Assembly: GCA_035559815.1 (NCBI GenBank)
Contig: DATMAT010000077.1
Location: 1-56,743 of the forward strand
Source: Thermodesulfobacteriota bacterium
GTDB taxonomy: Bacteria; Desulfobacterota_D; UBA1144; Nemesobacterales; CSP1-2
Direction: 5' to 3'
Length of the DNA: 56,743 bases
The notes beneath the pieces were generated by a model that worked only from the letters and a program-made list of their open reading frames with translations, was not told where the DNA came from and searched no databases. The position numbers and the translations under genes were made by a program. Positions 10,131 through 19,217 of the stretch are shown here, in pieces (position 1 is the first letter of the stretch; every line of letters begins with the position of its first letter).

Positions 10131-11663
10131 ATGTATAAGAATATTTCCAGCCTTTACTCCAAAGTTGCCCGGGTTCTCGACTTAGGGCCTCACTCATACG
10201 TCTTATCCTGCTGGCTCTTCTTGAGGCTCCTAGGGATAGTCTATTTTGTTGCGTTTCTCTCATTGTGGTTACAACTTCCCGGTCTTATCGGGAGCGATGG
10301 AATCCTACCAGTGGGAAGATTTTTGGAGATGGTAGATACTAATTTCGGGTCGAGGGCGTACTGGCTAGTGCCCACCCTGGCATGGTTGGATTCAAGTGAT
10401 GCCTTCCTTAAATTTCTTGCGCTTGGAGGGACGCTTCTTTCCATTCTCCTTATTCTTGGTTTTCTCACCGTGCCCGTTTTGGTTATGTTGTGGGTTTTTT
10501 ATCTGTCCTTAGTAAACGCCGGTCAATATTTTATGTCCTTTCAGTGGGATAACCTGCTATTGGAAGCCGGGTTCCTAGCTATCTTTCTAGCGCCTATTCA
10601 GGTCCTACCAAGGCTCTCCCGTGAGTCGCCTCCTTCATCCGTGGTGATTTGGCTATGTCGGCTTCTGCTGTTTCGGCTTATGTTTTCTTCCGGAATCGGC
10701 AAGCTGACCAGTGGCGACCCGACTTGGCGAAATTTCACCGCACTCGATTTTCACTACTATACACAGCCTTTACCCAACCCGGTCGCCTGGTATATGTATC
10801 AACTGCCGGAATGGTTTCATAAGCTCTCGGTAGGGTTCACGTTTTTTGCTGAACTGATAATTCCTTTTTTTATTTTTGCACCGCGGCGGCTTCGCTTTAT
10901 TGCTGGAGCGGGGATTATTCTTCTCCAGGTTCTCATAGCGCTCACCGGTAATTATGCCTTCTTTAACCTACTCACTATTGCATTATGCGTCTTGCTTTTT
11001 GATGATGCTTTCCTTAAAAGGCTTCTCCCCTCGAAGATTAAGCATTCCATGGACGTTAGACAATTTGCCCATCGGCTTACACGCACGCCTTTGTATAAAC
11101 GGATTGGGTTAACTATTATAGCGCTTATCGTACTTTTCCTGGGATTAATCCAGTTGGGTAGTGTGGTTATCGGGTCGCAGAACTTGCCTACAGTCTTCAG
11201 ACAGGCTTTTCTATGGGTCTCTCCGTTCAGGGTTGTAAACAATTACGGACTCTTCAGGGTAATGACCAACTCTCGTCCGGAGATAATAATCGAAGGTAGT
11301 AATGACGGAAAAAATTGGCGCGAATATGAATTTAAATACAAGCCTGGTGATAGGAAAAGACCTCCGCCCTGGGTAGCGCCACATCAACCCCGGCTCGATT
11401 GGCAGATGTGGTTTGCCGCATTAGGCAATTCTCAGAATAATCCCTGGTTTGTAAATTTGGTAGTGCGGATACTCCAAGGCTCGCCGGATGTCTTGAGATT
11501 ATTCGAGAGAAATCCATTTCCCTCCGGACCGCCCAAGTATCTTCGCGCCGAGCTCTACGAATATCGTTTCACGAATTTTGATACTAAGGAGGCTACTGGT
11601 GATTGGTGGCAAAGGGAGTTAATAGGAACGTACTTCTATCCCATTTCTCTGAATGGCGATTAG
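10131..11663 (+). CDS. Lipase maturation factor (LMF1/LMF2)-like membrane protein
   Basis: A 510-residue integral membrane protein. The first 320 residues contain about seven hydrophobic segments, with WLFLRLLGIVYFVAFLSLW near the start and QYFMSFQWDNLLLEAGFL and RLMFSSGIGKLTSGDPTW in the middle. The C-terminal soluble part holds the LMF-family marks EIIIEGSNDGKNWREYEFKY, PHQPRLDWQMWFAAL and PPKYLRAELYEYRFTN. In animals LMF1 helps fold dimeric lipases in the ER; bacterial relatives are of unknown role. No lipase gene is adjacent. The start has no clear ribosome site (AAGGAATAAAG nearby is weak). It lies between two inverted copies of a 63-bp repeat. Confidence 0.87.
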   Translation: MYKNISSLYSKVARVLDLGPHSYVLSCWLFLRLLGIVYFVAFLSLWLQLPGLIGSDGILPVGRFLEMVDTNFGSRAYWLVPTLAWLDSSDAFLKFLALGGTLLSILLILGFLTVPVLVMLWVFYLSLVNAGQYFMSFQWDNLLLEAGFLAIFLAPIQVLPRLSRESPPSSVVIWLCRLLLFRLMFSSGIGKLTSGDPTWRNFTALDFHYYTQPLPNPVAWYMYQLPEWFHKLSVGFTFFAELIIPFFIFAPRRLRFIAGAGIILLQVLIALTGNYAFFNLLTIALCVLLFDDAFLKRLLPSKIKHSMDVRQFAHRLTRTPLYKRIGLTIIALIVLFLGLIQLGSVVIGSQNLPTVFRQAFLWVSPFRVVNNYGLFRVMTNSRPEIIIEGSNDGKNWREYEFKYKPGDRKRPPPWVAPHQPRLDWQMWFAALGNSQNNPWFVNLVVRILQGSPDVLRLFERNPFPSGPPKYLRAELYEYRFTNFDTKEATGDWWQRELIGTYFYPISLNGD

Positions 11664-11924
11664 CGATTCCTAAATTGCGTCGGGATGAACTTGTGCGGAG
11701 GAACGGTCAAGAATATTTTTAATGTGCCAGAATTTCCGCGAAGCAAGATTTTTCATTGTTTTGCCATTCTAAACATTCTTACGACTGTCATTCCGGGCCC
11801 GGTCCCGAATTATCGTGAGGGAGGACAATTTTGTCATTCCTGCGAAGCTTGCCCTCGTGTATGCGGTGGATGGGAATCTGCTGATTTGTCATTCCCGCGG
11901 AAGCGGGAATCCAGTTTTTCAAAA

Positions 11925-11987
11925 ATGGATCCCCGATTAATCCTGTCCCCAAATGTTTTTATTGGGGAACGTTCGGGGATGACATGC
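11925..11987. repeat. 63-bp repeat, copy B (inverted relative to copy A at 9293-9355)
   Basis: Exact reverse complement of 9293-9355. The two copies flank the coiled-coil gene and the LMF-like gene, 2.6 kb apart, in opposite orientation. Confidence 0.9.
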
Positions 11988-12106
11988 AGAGAGGATCGCC
12001 GATTGATCCCGGTTTAACCTGGAGACCATTGCTCAGAGCTTGTCCTGAGCGAAACGAAGGAATAAATTCCTATGAGGGAGATTGTGAGGAATCTTTTTGT
12101 GCTTTA

Positions 12107-12132
12107 AGATTTCTCCTTTCAGTCGAAATGAC
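12107..12132. repeat. 26-bp repeat, inverted copy of 20980-21005
   Basis: Exact reverse complement of the left end of the element at 20980-21084. A related, less exact copy occurs at about 48263-48310. Confidence 0.8.
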
Positions 12133-12205
12133 GAGAAAAACAATGAAACGTATTATGTGAAATTAACACGTTAAAATGTTTTCGGAATGGTGAAAAGGAG
12201 AAGTC

Positions 12206-13477
12206 ATGAACATTACCGTCATTGCAATCGGCTCGCTAGGCGATGTACAACCCTACCTTGCTTTAGGATTGGGATTAGAAGCCGCCGGCCATAAGGTTCG
12301 TTTTGCTGCCTGTGGTAATTTTGAGGCATTCGTCCAAAGCCGCGGGTTGGAATTCTTTCCGGTAAGGTGCGACCCGCGTAAATGGCTTGAGAGCAAGCAA
12401 GGAATAGACTGGCTCAAATCGGGCAGTGACCCGATTAAATTCATCCGGGGATTGACCCGTATTATGAAACCTACCATGGAGGAGTCACTGGAGGACTCAT
12501 GGGTCGCCTGTCAGGGAGCAGACGCCATCATATATTCCCTTCTGGCGATCGGCGGTTACCACATTGCTGAAAAGCTAGGCATACCTTCTCTCATAGCAGC
12601 GCTACAGCCGATAAGACGTACCAGTGCTTTTCCCAATGTGGTACTACCGGAGAAATTTAATTTCTCGGGAACTGTCAATATATTGACCCACATTCTGGCC
12701 GAGCAGCTCTTCTGGCAGCCGTTTCGGGGGATGGTTAACGAGTGGAGGCAGAATACACTCAACTTGCCGCCTGCTTCCTTCTTCGGCCCCTGGGGAAGTA
12801 TGGCGAAGAAAAAGTACCCCTACTTATTTGCATATAGCCAACACGTTATGCCCAAACCGCCGGATTGGGGCGATTGGGTACATGTAACCGGTTACTGGTT
12901 CCTCGGCCGCCCTGCCGACTGGCAGCCTCCTACGGACCTTGTTGATTTTCTGTCTGACGGGCCGCCTCCGGTTTATATCGGTTTTGGGAGCACGACCGAA
13001 AGCGACCCGGAGGCACTTACGGAAATAGTACTAAAGGCGGTAAAGCTGTCCGGTAAGCGAGGGATTCTACTTTCAGGATGGGCAGGATTGAGCAAAGACA
13101 AATTGCCGGACAACGTTTTTGCCTTAGATGCGATCCCTCACGATTGGCTATTCCCGCAAATGGCGGCAGTGGTGCACCACGGAGGGGCGGGGACAACCGC
13201 TGCCGGCCTGAGTGCCGGAGTACCAAATGTGGTTATAGCATCTCAGGCTGAGATGTATTTTTGGGGAAGGAGGGTTTCTGCATTAGGGGTTGGGCCATAT
13301 CCGATTCTTCGCCGTGAATTAACGGCCGAACGCCTGGCGGATGCTATTAGCATTACCACTACTGACACTACTATGAAACAACGGGCAGCCGAATTAGGGC
13401 AACGGATACGGTCAGAGGATGGCGTGGCAAACGCCATTCGGGCTTTTCACCGGCATGTTGCTTCTAACCCAAAATAG
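12206..13477 (+). CDS. GT1-family glycosyltransferase (sterol/macrolide glucosyltransferase-like)
   Basis: A 423-residue GT-B fold enzyme. The N-terminal domain opens with MNITVIAIGSLGDVQPYLAL, typical of UDP-glucose:sterol and lipid glucosyltransferases. The C-terminal domain has PPPVYIGFGST (about 255) and the nucleotide-sugar binding motif VVHHGGAGTTAAGLSAGVP (about 313-331), followed by PNVVIASQAEMYFWGRRV. It should transfer a sugar from a nucleotide donor to a hydrophobic acceptor such as a sterol, hopanoid, carotenoid or polyketide at the inner membrane face. No acceptor-pathway gene is nearby. A good AAAAGGAGAAG site precedes the ATG, and repeats upstream isolate the gene as its own unit. 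Confidence 0.88.
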   Translation: MNITVIAIGSLGDVQPYLALGLGLEAAGHKVRFAACGNFEAFVQSRGLEFFPVRCDPRKWLESKQGIDWLKSGSDPIKFIRGLTRIMKPTMEESLEDSWVACQGADAIIYSLLAIGGYHIAEKLGIPSLIAALQPIRRTSAFPNVVLPEKFNFSGTVNILTHILAEQLFWQPFRGMVNEWRQNTLNLPPASFFGPWGSMAKKKYPYLFAYSQHVMPKPPDWGDWVHVTGYWFLGRPADWQPPTDLVDFLSDGPPPVYIGFGSTTESDPEALTEIVLKAVKLSGKRGILLSGWAGLSKDKLPDNVFALDAIPHDWLFPQMAAVVHHGGAGTTAAGLSAGVPNVVIASQAEMYFWGRRVSALGVGPYPILRRELTAERLADAISITTTDTTMKQRAAELGQRIRSEDGVANAIRAFHRHVASNPK

Positions 13478-13623
13478 AGACCAATTTATAGACGGTTTCT
13501 CAAGTAAATGATCTTTTTTCTGCTTTATGATAAATATAGTCATTTGCCTTAATTATGATTAAGTGAGTAAAATAACTTATACCATTCTCGATTGAATAAA
13601 ATAGCTAATTTCATTTGAGATCA

Positions 13624-14022
13624 ATGAATTCTGACTCTGCTATGTCGAAATACGGTAATGAGAAAATTCGCCTTATGGATGCAATGCGTGAATCCAAATT
13701 TGCTTATTGGAATGCACTCTTAACTCTAAACGGAATTCTAATAACTGTATTTTCTGCAGTTGCTATTTTTGGAAAATCAAACAAGTGGTTTATCTTTGTC
13801 CTCGTTTTTTCATCTATCGTTTCTTCTTTACTGCTGATATTAAATTACATTAGTGTTAATAATCTTTACGAGAAGTTAGGCAAGTCAGAAACTAAACTTT
13901 CTGATGAAGATAAACAAAAATCTGCAAATGAATACAAGGCTATAAAAAGACGTGAGACAATTGTCCAAATGCTTCTTTTCTTAGAGGCGCTTATCATACT
14001 AGTGCTCTTTTTCCTTATTTAG
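13624..14022 (+). CDS. Small AT-rich membrane protein of unknown function
   Basis: I start at the ATG at 13624 (132 residues); a TTG three codons upstream is also open. A polar N-terminus (KYGNEKIRLMDAMRESKFAY) leads into two adjacent hydrophobic segments at roughly residues 30-52 and 57-80. A charged loop (SETKLSDEDKQKSANEYKAI) follows, then a C-terminal hydrophobic helix ending FFLI. Base composition is visibly more AT-rich than the neighbouring genes, which suggests acquisition from elsewhere. I recognise no family; paired helices after a charged N-terminus superficially resemble SLATT-type effector proteins, but this is only a resemblance. Confidence 0.6.
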   Translation: MNSDSAMSKYGNEKIRLMDAMRESKFAYWNALLTLNGILITVFSAVAIFGKSNKWFIFVLVFSSIVSSLLLILNYISVNNLYEKLGKSETKLSDEDKQKSANEYKAIKRRETIVQMLLFLEALIILVLFFLI

Positions 14023-14384
14023 TAGAGAATATCCTCCTCATAATCTTCCTTGCGATCCCCGCATTCTCCTCCTCTCCCCATATAGCCCACTCGATAGTTG
14101 TGGTGATTTAGCAGTCGCTGTCAGCATAAAGGGCATAGTAAATATTGTAAGGTAAGGATGTTTATGGAGCCTATTCCGTCTAACTCGATCCGTTTTCCTA
14201 TCCATCCTTTATCATTGAAAAATATCACAGCAATACATTTTCATAGCAGGATTTGCTCTCAAAACCTGGACAATTTAAACAAACATCTAAATTTTATTTG
14301 ACAACTACCTTTAATTCCGATATTTTTTGAGGAATATTAATGACTTGTTATATTCTGATTTAGAGTCATAATATTTAGCTATAT
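14023..14384. other. Intergenic region upstream of ftsK
   Basis: No gene is seen in these 362 bases. The final 90 bases are AT-rich and contain promoter-like elements, TTGACA at about 14299 and a second set at 14345-14374. Confidence 0.5.
14345..14374 (+). promoter_or_regulatory. Sigma-70-type promoter for ftsK, start-proximal
   Basis: TTGTTA (14345-14350), an 18-base spacer and TAATAT (14369-14374) lie only 10 bases before the ftsK ATG at 14385. Transcription would begin about 3-5 bases before the start codon, leaving no room for a ribosome site. A TTGACA with TATTTT further upstream is an alternative. Confidence 0.5.
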
Positions 14385-16637
14385 ATGGCTAGAAGAAGAA
14401 ACGGCGCAAGAGAAGAGTCCTCTGATTATATAGCCAGAGAAGTAATTTCTGCATTACTTTTTACCATCGGTGTATTCTCCTCCCTGAGCTTGATATTCTA
14501 TAGCTCTAAATCGGGGCTGGACGTAAAAGGGGCGATGGGGACGGTGGGCGCCTTTATATCCGATCTACTCGGAAATACTTTCGGACTGTCCGCTTTTTTA
14601 ATTCCCTTTGTTATGTTCTACATAGCGGTGGTTGTTTTTACCAGCAGGTTTGGGGAGAGGCTTTATAGAAATGCCATTTCTGCCCTTATTCTTCTCTTCG
14701 TCATACCGACATTGCTCGGACTCTTTTTCGGCAAGGAATCATTCTTAGGATATTCTCCTCCGGGCGGCTGGCTGGGTGCTTACCTCTCCACAATGCTTAA
14801 GGGCAAGGTCGCCGGGGCGATAGGGTCATACATAATTGCAACCATACTCTTGGCAATGAGTTTAATCATAATGTCCAATCTCACGCTCTATCAAATACTA
14901 AGCTGGAGTGGAAGGGCATTAATGATTATCTCAGAAGGAGTTACTTATCTATGGAAGTCCGGCCTTCAACTGGGTGGGAGGATTATAGATGCTTCTTACG
15001 ACCTATATACAGAACTGTCAAAGCTGAGCATAAAGACAGCAAAGCCGGCTCCGGAGAAGAAGGAGACCCATTTTCAACCCATTTTTCAAGCCAAGCCTGA
15101 ACCGGTAGTGGAAAATAAACCTCTCCCTCAGATTGTCGTCGAGGCTCCCAAAAGAGAGGTTCAGTTAAAACTGATACAGCATACGGTCGAGCGGGCAAAC
15201 TTCAGGCTTCCATCGGTCGATTTGCTGGACCCCAGAAAGGATTCGAAGATGGAGTTTGACCGGGAAGCGATTTACGAAAAGGCTAGGCTGACCGAGGAAA
15301 AGCTCGAACACCTGGGTGTTTCCGGGAAAATCACGGAGATAAGGCCGGGCCCTGTAATCACTATGTTTGAGTATAAGCCGGACCCGGGAATTAAAATAAA
15401 TAAAATTGCTTCTCTTGAGAATGACCTGGCCATGGGCTTGAGTGCGCTCAGCATAAGAATAATAGCTCCAATACCGGGAAAAGACGTCATAGGGATCGAG
15501 GTGCCAAACCAGAGAAGAGAGACGGTTGTTCTAAGGGAGCTATTAGAAGACCCGGAATTCCTGGGAAGGAAATCAATCCTAACCCTGGCGCTAGGAAAGG
15601 ATATTTCCGGCAGGCCTTTTTACATGGATTTACGGAAGGCCCCGCATCTGATGATCGCCGGTACTACCGGCTCCGGTAAAAGTGTACTACTTCATTCGGT
15701 TATCAACAGCATGCTCTACAAAGCCAGCCCATACGAACTCAAGTTCATCATGATCGACCCGAAGATGCTAGAGCTGTCTATTTACGAGGATATTCCACAC
15801 CTGCTCCATCCCGTAGTAACGGAGCCTAAAAAGGCGGCGCAGGCGCTTCGGTGGGCGGTCGAGGAAATGGAGAAGAGATATAGAACCTTGTCCGAGGAAG
15901 GGGTGAGGGATGTGGAGAGCTACAACCGGAACGTGGAGAAGTCAGAGTCCGAGGATAAATGGCAGAAGTGGCTTCCTTACATAGTTATAGTAATGGACGA
16001 GCTTGCCGATTTAATGATGGTCTCTCCTAACGAGGTAAGGGAGTTCATCACCAGGCTGTCTCAGAAGGCGCGTGCGGCCGGGATTCATCTCATAGTGGCT
16101 ACGCAGAGGCCATCGGTAGATATTGTGGCCGGGCTTATCAAGGCTAACTTTCCGGCAAGGATATCTTTCCAGGTTTCTTCTAAGATCGACTCCCGGGTAA
16201 TCCTCGATACCGGGGGAGCGGAGCGGCTCTTGGGAAGAGGGGACATGCTCTTTCTCCAGCCAGGAACATCGAAGCTGACCAGAATACAGGGTGCCATGAT
16301 TTCCGACGGAGAGAGGGAGAGAATAACCGAGTTTCTGAAAGCCCAGGCAGCGCCAGAGTACAATCAGGAGATTACCAGGATCGAAGACTCGGAGGAAGAT
16401 ACTGACCTGGAGGAAGAAAAAGATGAATTCTATTACGAGGCCCTTAAAATCATAAAAGAGACCCGTCAGGTTTCCATATCTATGCTTCAGAGAAAGCTCA
16501 AGATCGGTTACAACCGGGCGGCGCGAATAGTAGAAATCATGGAAAAAGAGGGACTGGTAGGCCCGCAGGAGGTAGCGGGTAAACCGAGGGAGGTCTTTAT
16601 CGACCTAGACCAATTAAAAGAGAGGCAAAGAAATTGA
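14385..16637 (+). CDS. ftsK: DNA translocase FtsK/SpoIIIE
   Basis: A 750-residue protein with the usual three parts. Four hydrophobic segments lie in residues 20-175, anchoring it at the division septum. A short linker rich in P, E and K (about 220-270) follows. The motor domain has Walker A GTTGSGKS (K432) and Walker B IVIVMDELADLMM, then the FtsK signatures ATQRPSVDIVAGLIKANFPA and DTGGAERLLGRGDML. The C-terminal winged-helix gamma domain (ALKIIKETRQVSISMLQRKL to the end) would read KOPS-type polar sequences. It pumps chromosome DNA and aids dimer resolution at cell division. Its length is close to short-linker homologues such as SpoIIIE. The stop overlaps the start of lolA. Confidence 0.97.
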   Translation: MARRRNGAREESSDYIAREVISALLFTIGVFSSLSLIFYSSKSGLDVKGAMGTVGAFISDLLGNTFGLSAFLIPFVMFYIAVVVFTSRFGERLYRNAISALILLFVIPTLLGLFFGKESFLGYSPPGGWLGAYLSTMLKGKVAGAIGSYIIATILLAMSLIIMSNLTLYQILSWSGRALMIISEGVTYLWKSGLQLGGRIIDASYDLYTELSKLSIKTAKPAPEKKETHFQPIFQAKPEPVVENKPLPQIVVEAPKREVQLKLIQHTVERANFRLPSVDLLDPRKDSKMEFDREAIYEKARLTEEKLEHLGVSGKITEIRPGPVITMFEYKPDPGIKINKIASLENDLAMGLSALSIRIIAPIPGKDVIGIEVPNQRRETVVLRELLEDPEFLGRKSILTLALGKDISGRPFYMDLRKAPHLMIAGTTGSGKSVLLHSVINSMLYKASPYELKFIMIDPKMLELSIYEDIPHLLHPVVTEPKKAAQALRWAVEEMEKRYRTLSEEGVRDVESYNRNVEKSESEDKWQKWLPYIVIVMDELADLMMVSPNEVREFITRLSQKARAAGIHLIVATQRPSVDIVAGLIKANFPARISFQVSSKIDSRVILDTGGAERLLGRGDMLFLQPGTSKLTRIQGAMISDGERERITEFLKAQAAPEYNQEITRIEDSEEDTDLEEEKDEFYYEALKIIKETRQVSISMLQRKLKIGYNRAARIVEIMEKEGLVGPQEVAGKPREVFIDLDQLKERQRN

Positions 16638-17308
16638 GAAAAATTATTTTAAGTTTAGTTGTACTTTTTGTGGTTCAAAACACCGCTATAGGGGAAGATA
16701 AAAATCTGGATTCGATATTGGACCAGGTTCAGTCAACCTATGAAAGAATTAACGACTTTCATGCCAAATTTACCCAGGAAGCCACAATCAGGTCTCTCAA
16801 TCAGGTGCAGAGGGCAGATGGCGAGGTTTGGTTGAAGAAACCGGGGAAGATGAGGTGGAATTATTACCGTCCTAACAAGGAGGAGATTGTTTCTGACGGC
16901 TCTAAAATCTGGTTTTATAATCAGGAAGAAAAGCAGGTGGTCGAGTCATCCCTGATAGAGGTTATGGACACCCCCACCACAACCACCCTCCTTTCCGGCT
17001 TAGGAAACATAAAAGAGCAGTTTATCGCCCGGTTTTCTGCTTCCGTCTTTCCCGACCAGTATGGAAGCTATCTGGTTGACCTGTTGCCGAGGGATAACAG
17101 TGCCGAGGAGGAGTACAATAAGGTTACGATAGCGGTTAATAAGAAGAGCATGCTCGTTAACACCATTTATCTTTACGACCCGTTTGGAAATCTGACCAGG
17201 GTCAACCTGCACGACATTAAAATTAACAAAGGGGTTTCCGATTCGCTTTTCAATTTCAAAGTCCCGAAGGGAGTGGAGTTAATAAAGGCGCCTTCGGTCA
17301 AGCAGTAG
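16634..17308 (+). CDS. lolA: Outer-membrane lipoprotein carrier protein LolA
   Basis: A 224-residue periplasmic protein. The N-terminus MRKIILSLVVLFVVQNTAIG is a signal peptide. The mature part has LolA marks: FHAKFTQEATIRSLNQVQRADGEVWLKKPGKMRWNY-type text, PNKEEIVSDGSKIWFYNQEE, and an NLTRVNLHDIKINKGVSDSLFNFKVP end. LolA takes lipoproteins released by LolCDE and carries them across the periplasm to the outer membrane. The start is TTG at 16634, overlapping the ftsK stop by four bases, so the two are translationally coupled, an arrangement common in Proteobacteria. The next ATG is too far inside to keep the signal peptide. Confidence 0.93.
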   Translation: MRKIILSLVVLFVVQNTAIGEDKNLDSILDQVQSTYERINDFHAKFTQEATIRSLNQVQRADGEVWLKKPGKMRWNYYRPNKEEIVSDGSKIWFYNQEEKQVVESSLIEVMDTPTTTTLLSGLGNIKEQFIARFSASVFPDQYGSYLVDLLPRDNSAEEEYNKVTIAVNKKSMLVNTIYLYDPFGNLTRVNLHDIKINKGVSDSLFNFKVPKGVELIKAPSVKQ

Positions 17309-17433
17309 AAAGAAATGGCCTACGGAGTGCATGACGGAACTAGAAAGAGCTTACAAAAAGGGTGTGCCGTGCGTATTAACGAGAATTAGTAGTGGGCGAA
17401 CCTTGTGTTTGCCCTAGATTACTCCGGTTATAA

Positions 17434-17462
17434 GTAGGGGCAATCACAAATATTGCCCCTAC
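17434..17462. terminator. Bidirectional hairpin between convergent lolA and nuoD
   Basis: GTAGGGGCAAT and ATTGCCCCTAC form a perfect 11-bp stem with a 7-base loop, followed by AAAAATTTT toward nuoD. It sits between two genes that converge, so it could end both transcripts. The same GTAGGGGC...GCCCCTAC pattern recurs in other gaps, so it is also a member of a repeat family. Confidence 0.6.
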
Positions 17463-17469
17463 AAAAATT

Positions 17470-18696
17470 TTATCTATCCACCTCTCCGAGCACTATGTCT
17501 ATGCTTCCGATTGCCGCAATCACGTCGGCTATTAATCGACCTTCCACCATCTTAGGAAGGGCCTGAAGGTTCACGAATGAAGGCCCTCTCACCCGCATTC
17601 TGTAGGGTTTTCCCGAACCGTCGCTGACGATGTAGTAGCCAAGCTCGCCTTTGGGGTTTTCCACGGCGTGATACACTTCGCCCGGAGGGGGCTTGAATCC
17701 CTCATAAACCAGCACGAAATGTCTTATCAGGGATTCCATTCTGGTATAGGTGAGTTCCTTTCGGGGAAGAACTATCTCCGGCAGGTCGGCTATGTAGGGA
17801 CCGTCCGGAAGGTTATTAATCGCCTGTTCGATTATGTGCATGCTCTGGCGCATCTCTTCCATCCTGACCAGATATCGGGCGTATGCGTCTCCGTCTGAGA
17901 TTACCGGTATCTCAAAATCATAGTTCTCATATCCTAAATAAGGCATTGCCTTTCTGACGTCGTAAGGTACTCCGCTTCCTCTAAGCACTGGTCCGGTGAG
18001 TCCCAGGTCGATTGCGTCATCGGCGCTTATGAAGGCGACATCCTTAGTCCGGTCGACCCAGATCCGGTTTCTGGTTAAGAGCTTGTCCACCTCCATCAAA
18101 GTTTTCGGGAAGGCTTTTAAGAAATTTCTTATTGCATCCTCAAAATCTTCGGGCAAATCATCGGGCAGCCCTCCCACTCTAGGATAAGACGTAGTAAGCC
18201 TTGCCCCGCAGACCATTTCCAGTATGTCGTAGATCCTCTCTCTTTCTTTGAAAAGATAGAGAAATGCGGAAAAAGCGCCCAAGTCCAACGCGCTTGTACC
18301 TATTCCCAGAAGATGGGATTCGATCCTCCCCAGTTCGAATAATATTACCTCGGCTACCTTCGCCCTTTCCGGTATTTCTTTTTCGATACCCAAGAGTTTT
18401 TCCGCAGTAAGTATGAACCCTATGTTGTTACAAATCGCCGCTACATAGTCCATCCTATCGGTGTAGGGAAGGCACATCTGGTAGGTTATATGCTCACAGA
18501 GTTTCTCGATCCCTCTATGAAGATAGCCTATGTAGGGAATAGCCTTGACTACGGTTTCACCTTCAAGCTGCAACACCACCCGAAGCACTCCATGGGTGGA
18601 TGGATGCTGGGGACCCATGTTTAGTACCATGGTCTCGGTCTTGAGCCCGGTTTCTTTGTCTATAATCTCTTCGGTGAGGAATTCTATTCTCTCCAT
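17470..18696 (-). CDS. nuoD: NADH-quinone oxidoreductase subunit D
   Basis: A 408-residue subunit of the peripheral arm of complex I, the 49-kDa homologue that lines the quinone pocket. Diagnostic text: LNMGPQHPSTHGVLRVVL near the N-terminus, GYLHRGIEKLCE, YTDRMDYVAAICNN, FELGRIESHLLGIGT, and the terminal SIDIVLGEVDR. It accepts electrons from NuoB cluster N2 and helps couple quinone reduction to proton pumping. It overlaps nuoC by one base and is the last gene of this nuoABCD block, since a hairpin follows. Subunits E to N are not in the window, so the complex must be encoded in at least two places or by a longer split cluster. Confidence 0.97.
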   Translation of the reverse strand: MERIEFLTEEIIDKETGLKTETMVLNMGPQHPSTHGVLRVVLQLEGETVVKAIPYIGYLHRGIEKLCEHITYQMCLPYTDRMDYVAAICNNIGFILTAEKLLGIEKEIPERAKVAEVILFELGRIESHLLGIGTSALDLGAFSAFLYLFKERERIYDILEMVCGARLTTSYPRVGGLPDDLPEDFEDAIRNFLKAFPKTLMEVDKLLTRNRIWVDRTKDVAFISADDAIDLGLTGPVLRGSGVPYDVRKAMPYLGYENYDFEIPVISDGDAYARYLVRMEEMRQSMHIIEQAINNLPDGPYIADLPEIVLPRKELTYTRMESLIRHFVLVYEGFKPPPGEVYHAVENPKGELGYYIVSDGSGKPYRMRVRGPSFVNLQALPKMVEGRLIADVIAAIGSIDIVLGEVDR

Positions 18697-19217
18697 TACT
18701 CGCTTCCCTCTTCCAGGGCCCTCTTAAAACTGCGCTTGGATGCCTCGCGGTCTCTGACGTCGAAGTCTTTTCTGAGCGGGTGCGGCTCGTAGTCTTCCGG
18801 CATCAGTATTCTTCTCAGGTCTGGGTGCCCCAGAAACACGATACCGAACATATCGTACACCTCTCTTTCAAGCCAGTTTGCACCGCTCCACACCGGGACT
18901 ACGGAATCAATTCTGGGTTCCTCTTCTGGAAGCTCGGTCTTAAGCCTGATTCTGACGTTGTCGTCGAAACTCGGGCCGAATCTGTGAACATGATAAACAA
19001 CCTCAAAGCGGGGAATTTTTACCCCAAGATAGTCCACGGCGGTGATATCGGCTATAAATTTGAAACCAAAGTCATTTTTCAGGTGAGAACAGACCTCTCT
19101 CACCCTTTTCTTGTCGATAATAAGCGTAGTTTCCCCCCTGAATGTTTTTACATCTAGGACTGAATCGGGAAGGTTTGTATTTAAGGAGTCGACAACGGTC
19201 TGGAGGTCAAGGCTCAT
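18696..19217 (-). CDS. nuoC: NADH-quinone oxidoreductase subunit C
   Basis: I start at the ATG with reverse position 19217 (173 residues, [12 protein letters not shown]...); the frame is open another 63 codons upstream, but that is nuoB read out of frame and is not conserved. Family marks are [32 protein letters not shown] and [22 protein letters not shown], the 30-kDa subunit signature. The start overlaps the nuoB stop by four bases (ATGA), indicating coupled translation. NuoC sits on the peripheral arm beside NuoD; here it is a separate protein, not the NuoCD fusion seen in enterobacteria. Confidence 0.96.
   Translation of the reverse strand: MSLDLQTVVDSLNTNLPDSVLDVKTFRGETTLIIDKKRVREVCSHLKNDFGFKFIADITAVDYLGVKIPRFEVVYHVHRFGPSFDDNVRIRLKTELPEEEPRIDSVVPVWSGANWLEREVYDMFGIVFLGHPDLRRILMPEDYEPHPLRKDFDVRDREASKRSFKRALEEGSE

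Larger units (their letters stand above)
11664..12205. other. Gene-free region made largely of interspersed repeats
   Basis: These 542 bases hold several repeat pieces rather than a gene. A small palindrome ATTCCCGC GGAA GCGGGAAT sits at 11891-11910, copy B of the 63-bp repeat at 11925-11987, a TGTCCTGAGC piece at 12041-12050, and a 26-base repeat at 12107-12132. An open frame at 11685-12017 translates to the familiar SFPRKRESS-type repeat peptide and is not a gene. AAAAGGAGAAG at 12193-12203 is the ribosome site of the next gene. Confidence 0.8.

Noticed and set aside
11685-12017. 110-codon open frame
   Set aside because: It reads through dispersed repeats and gives the well-known SFPRKRESS-type spurious peptide; no ribosome site and no family.
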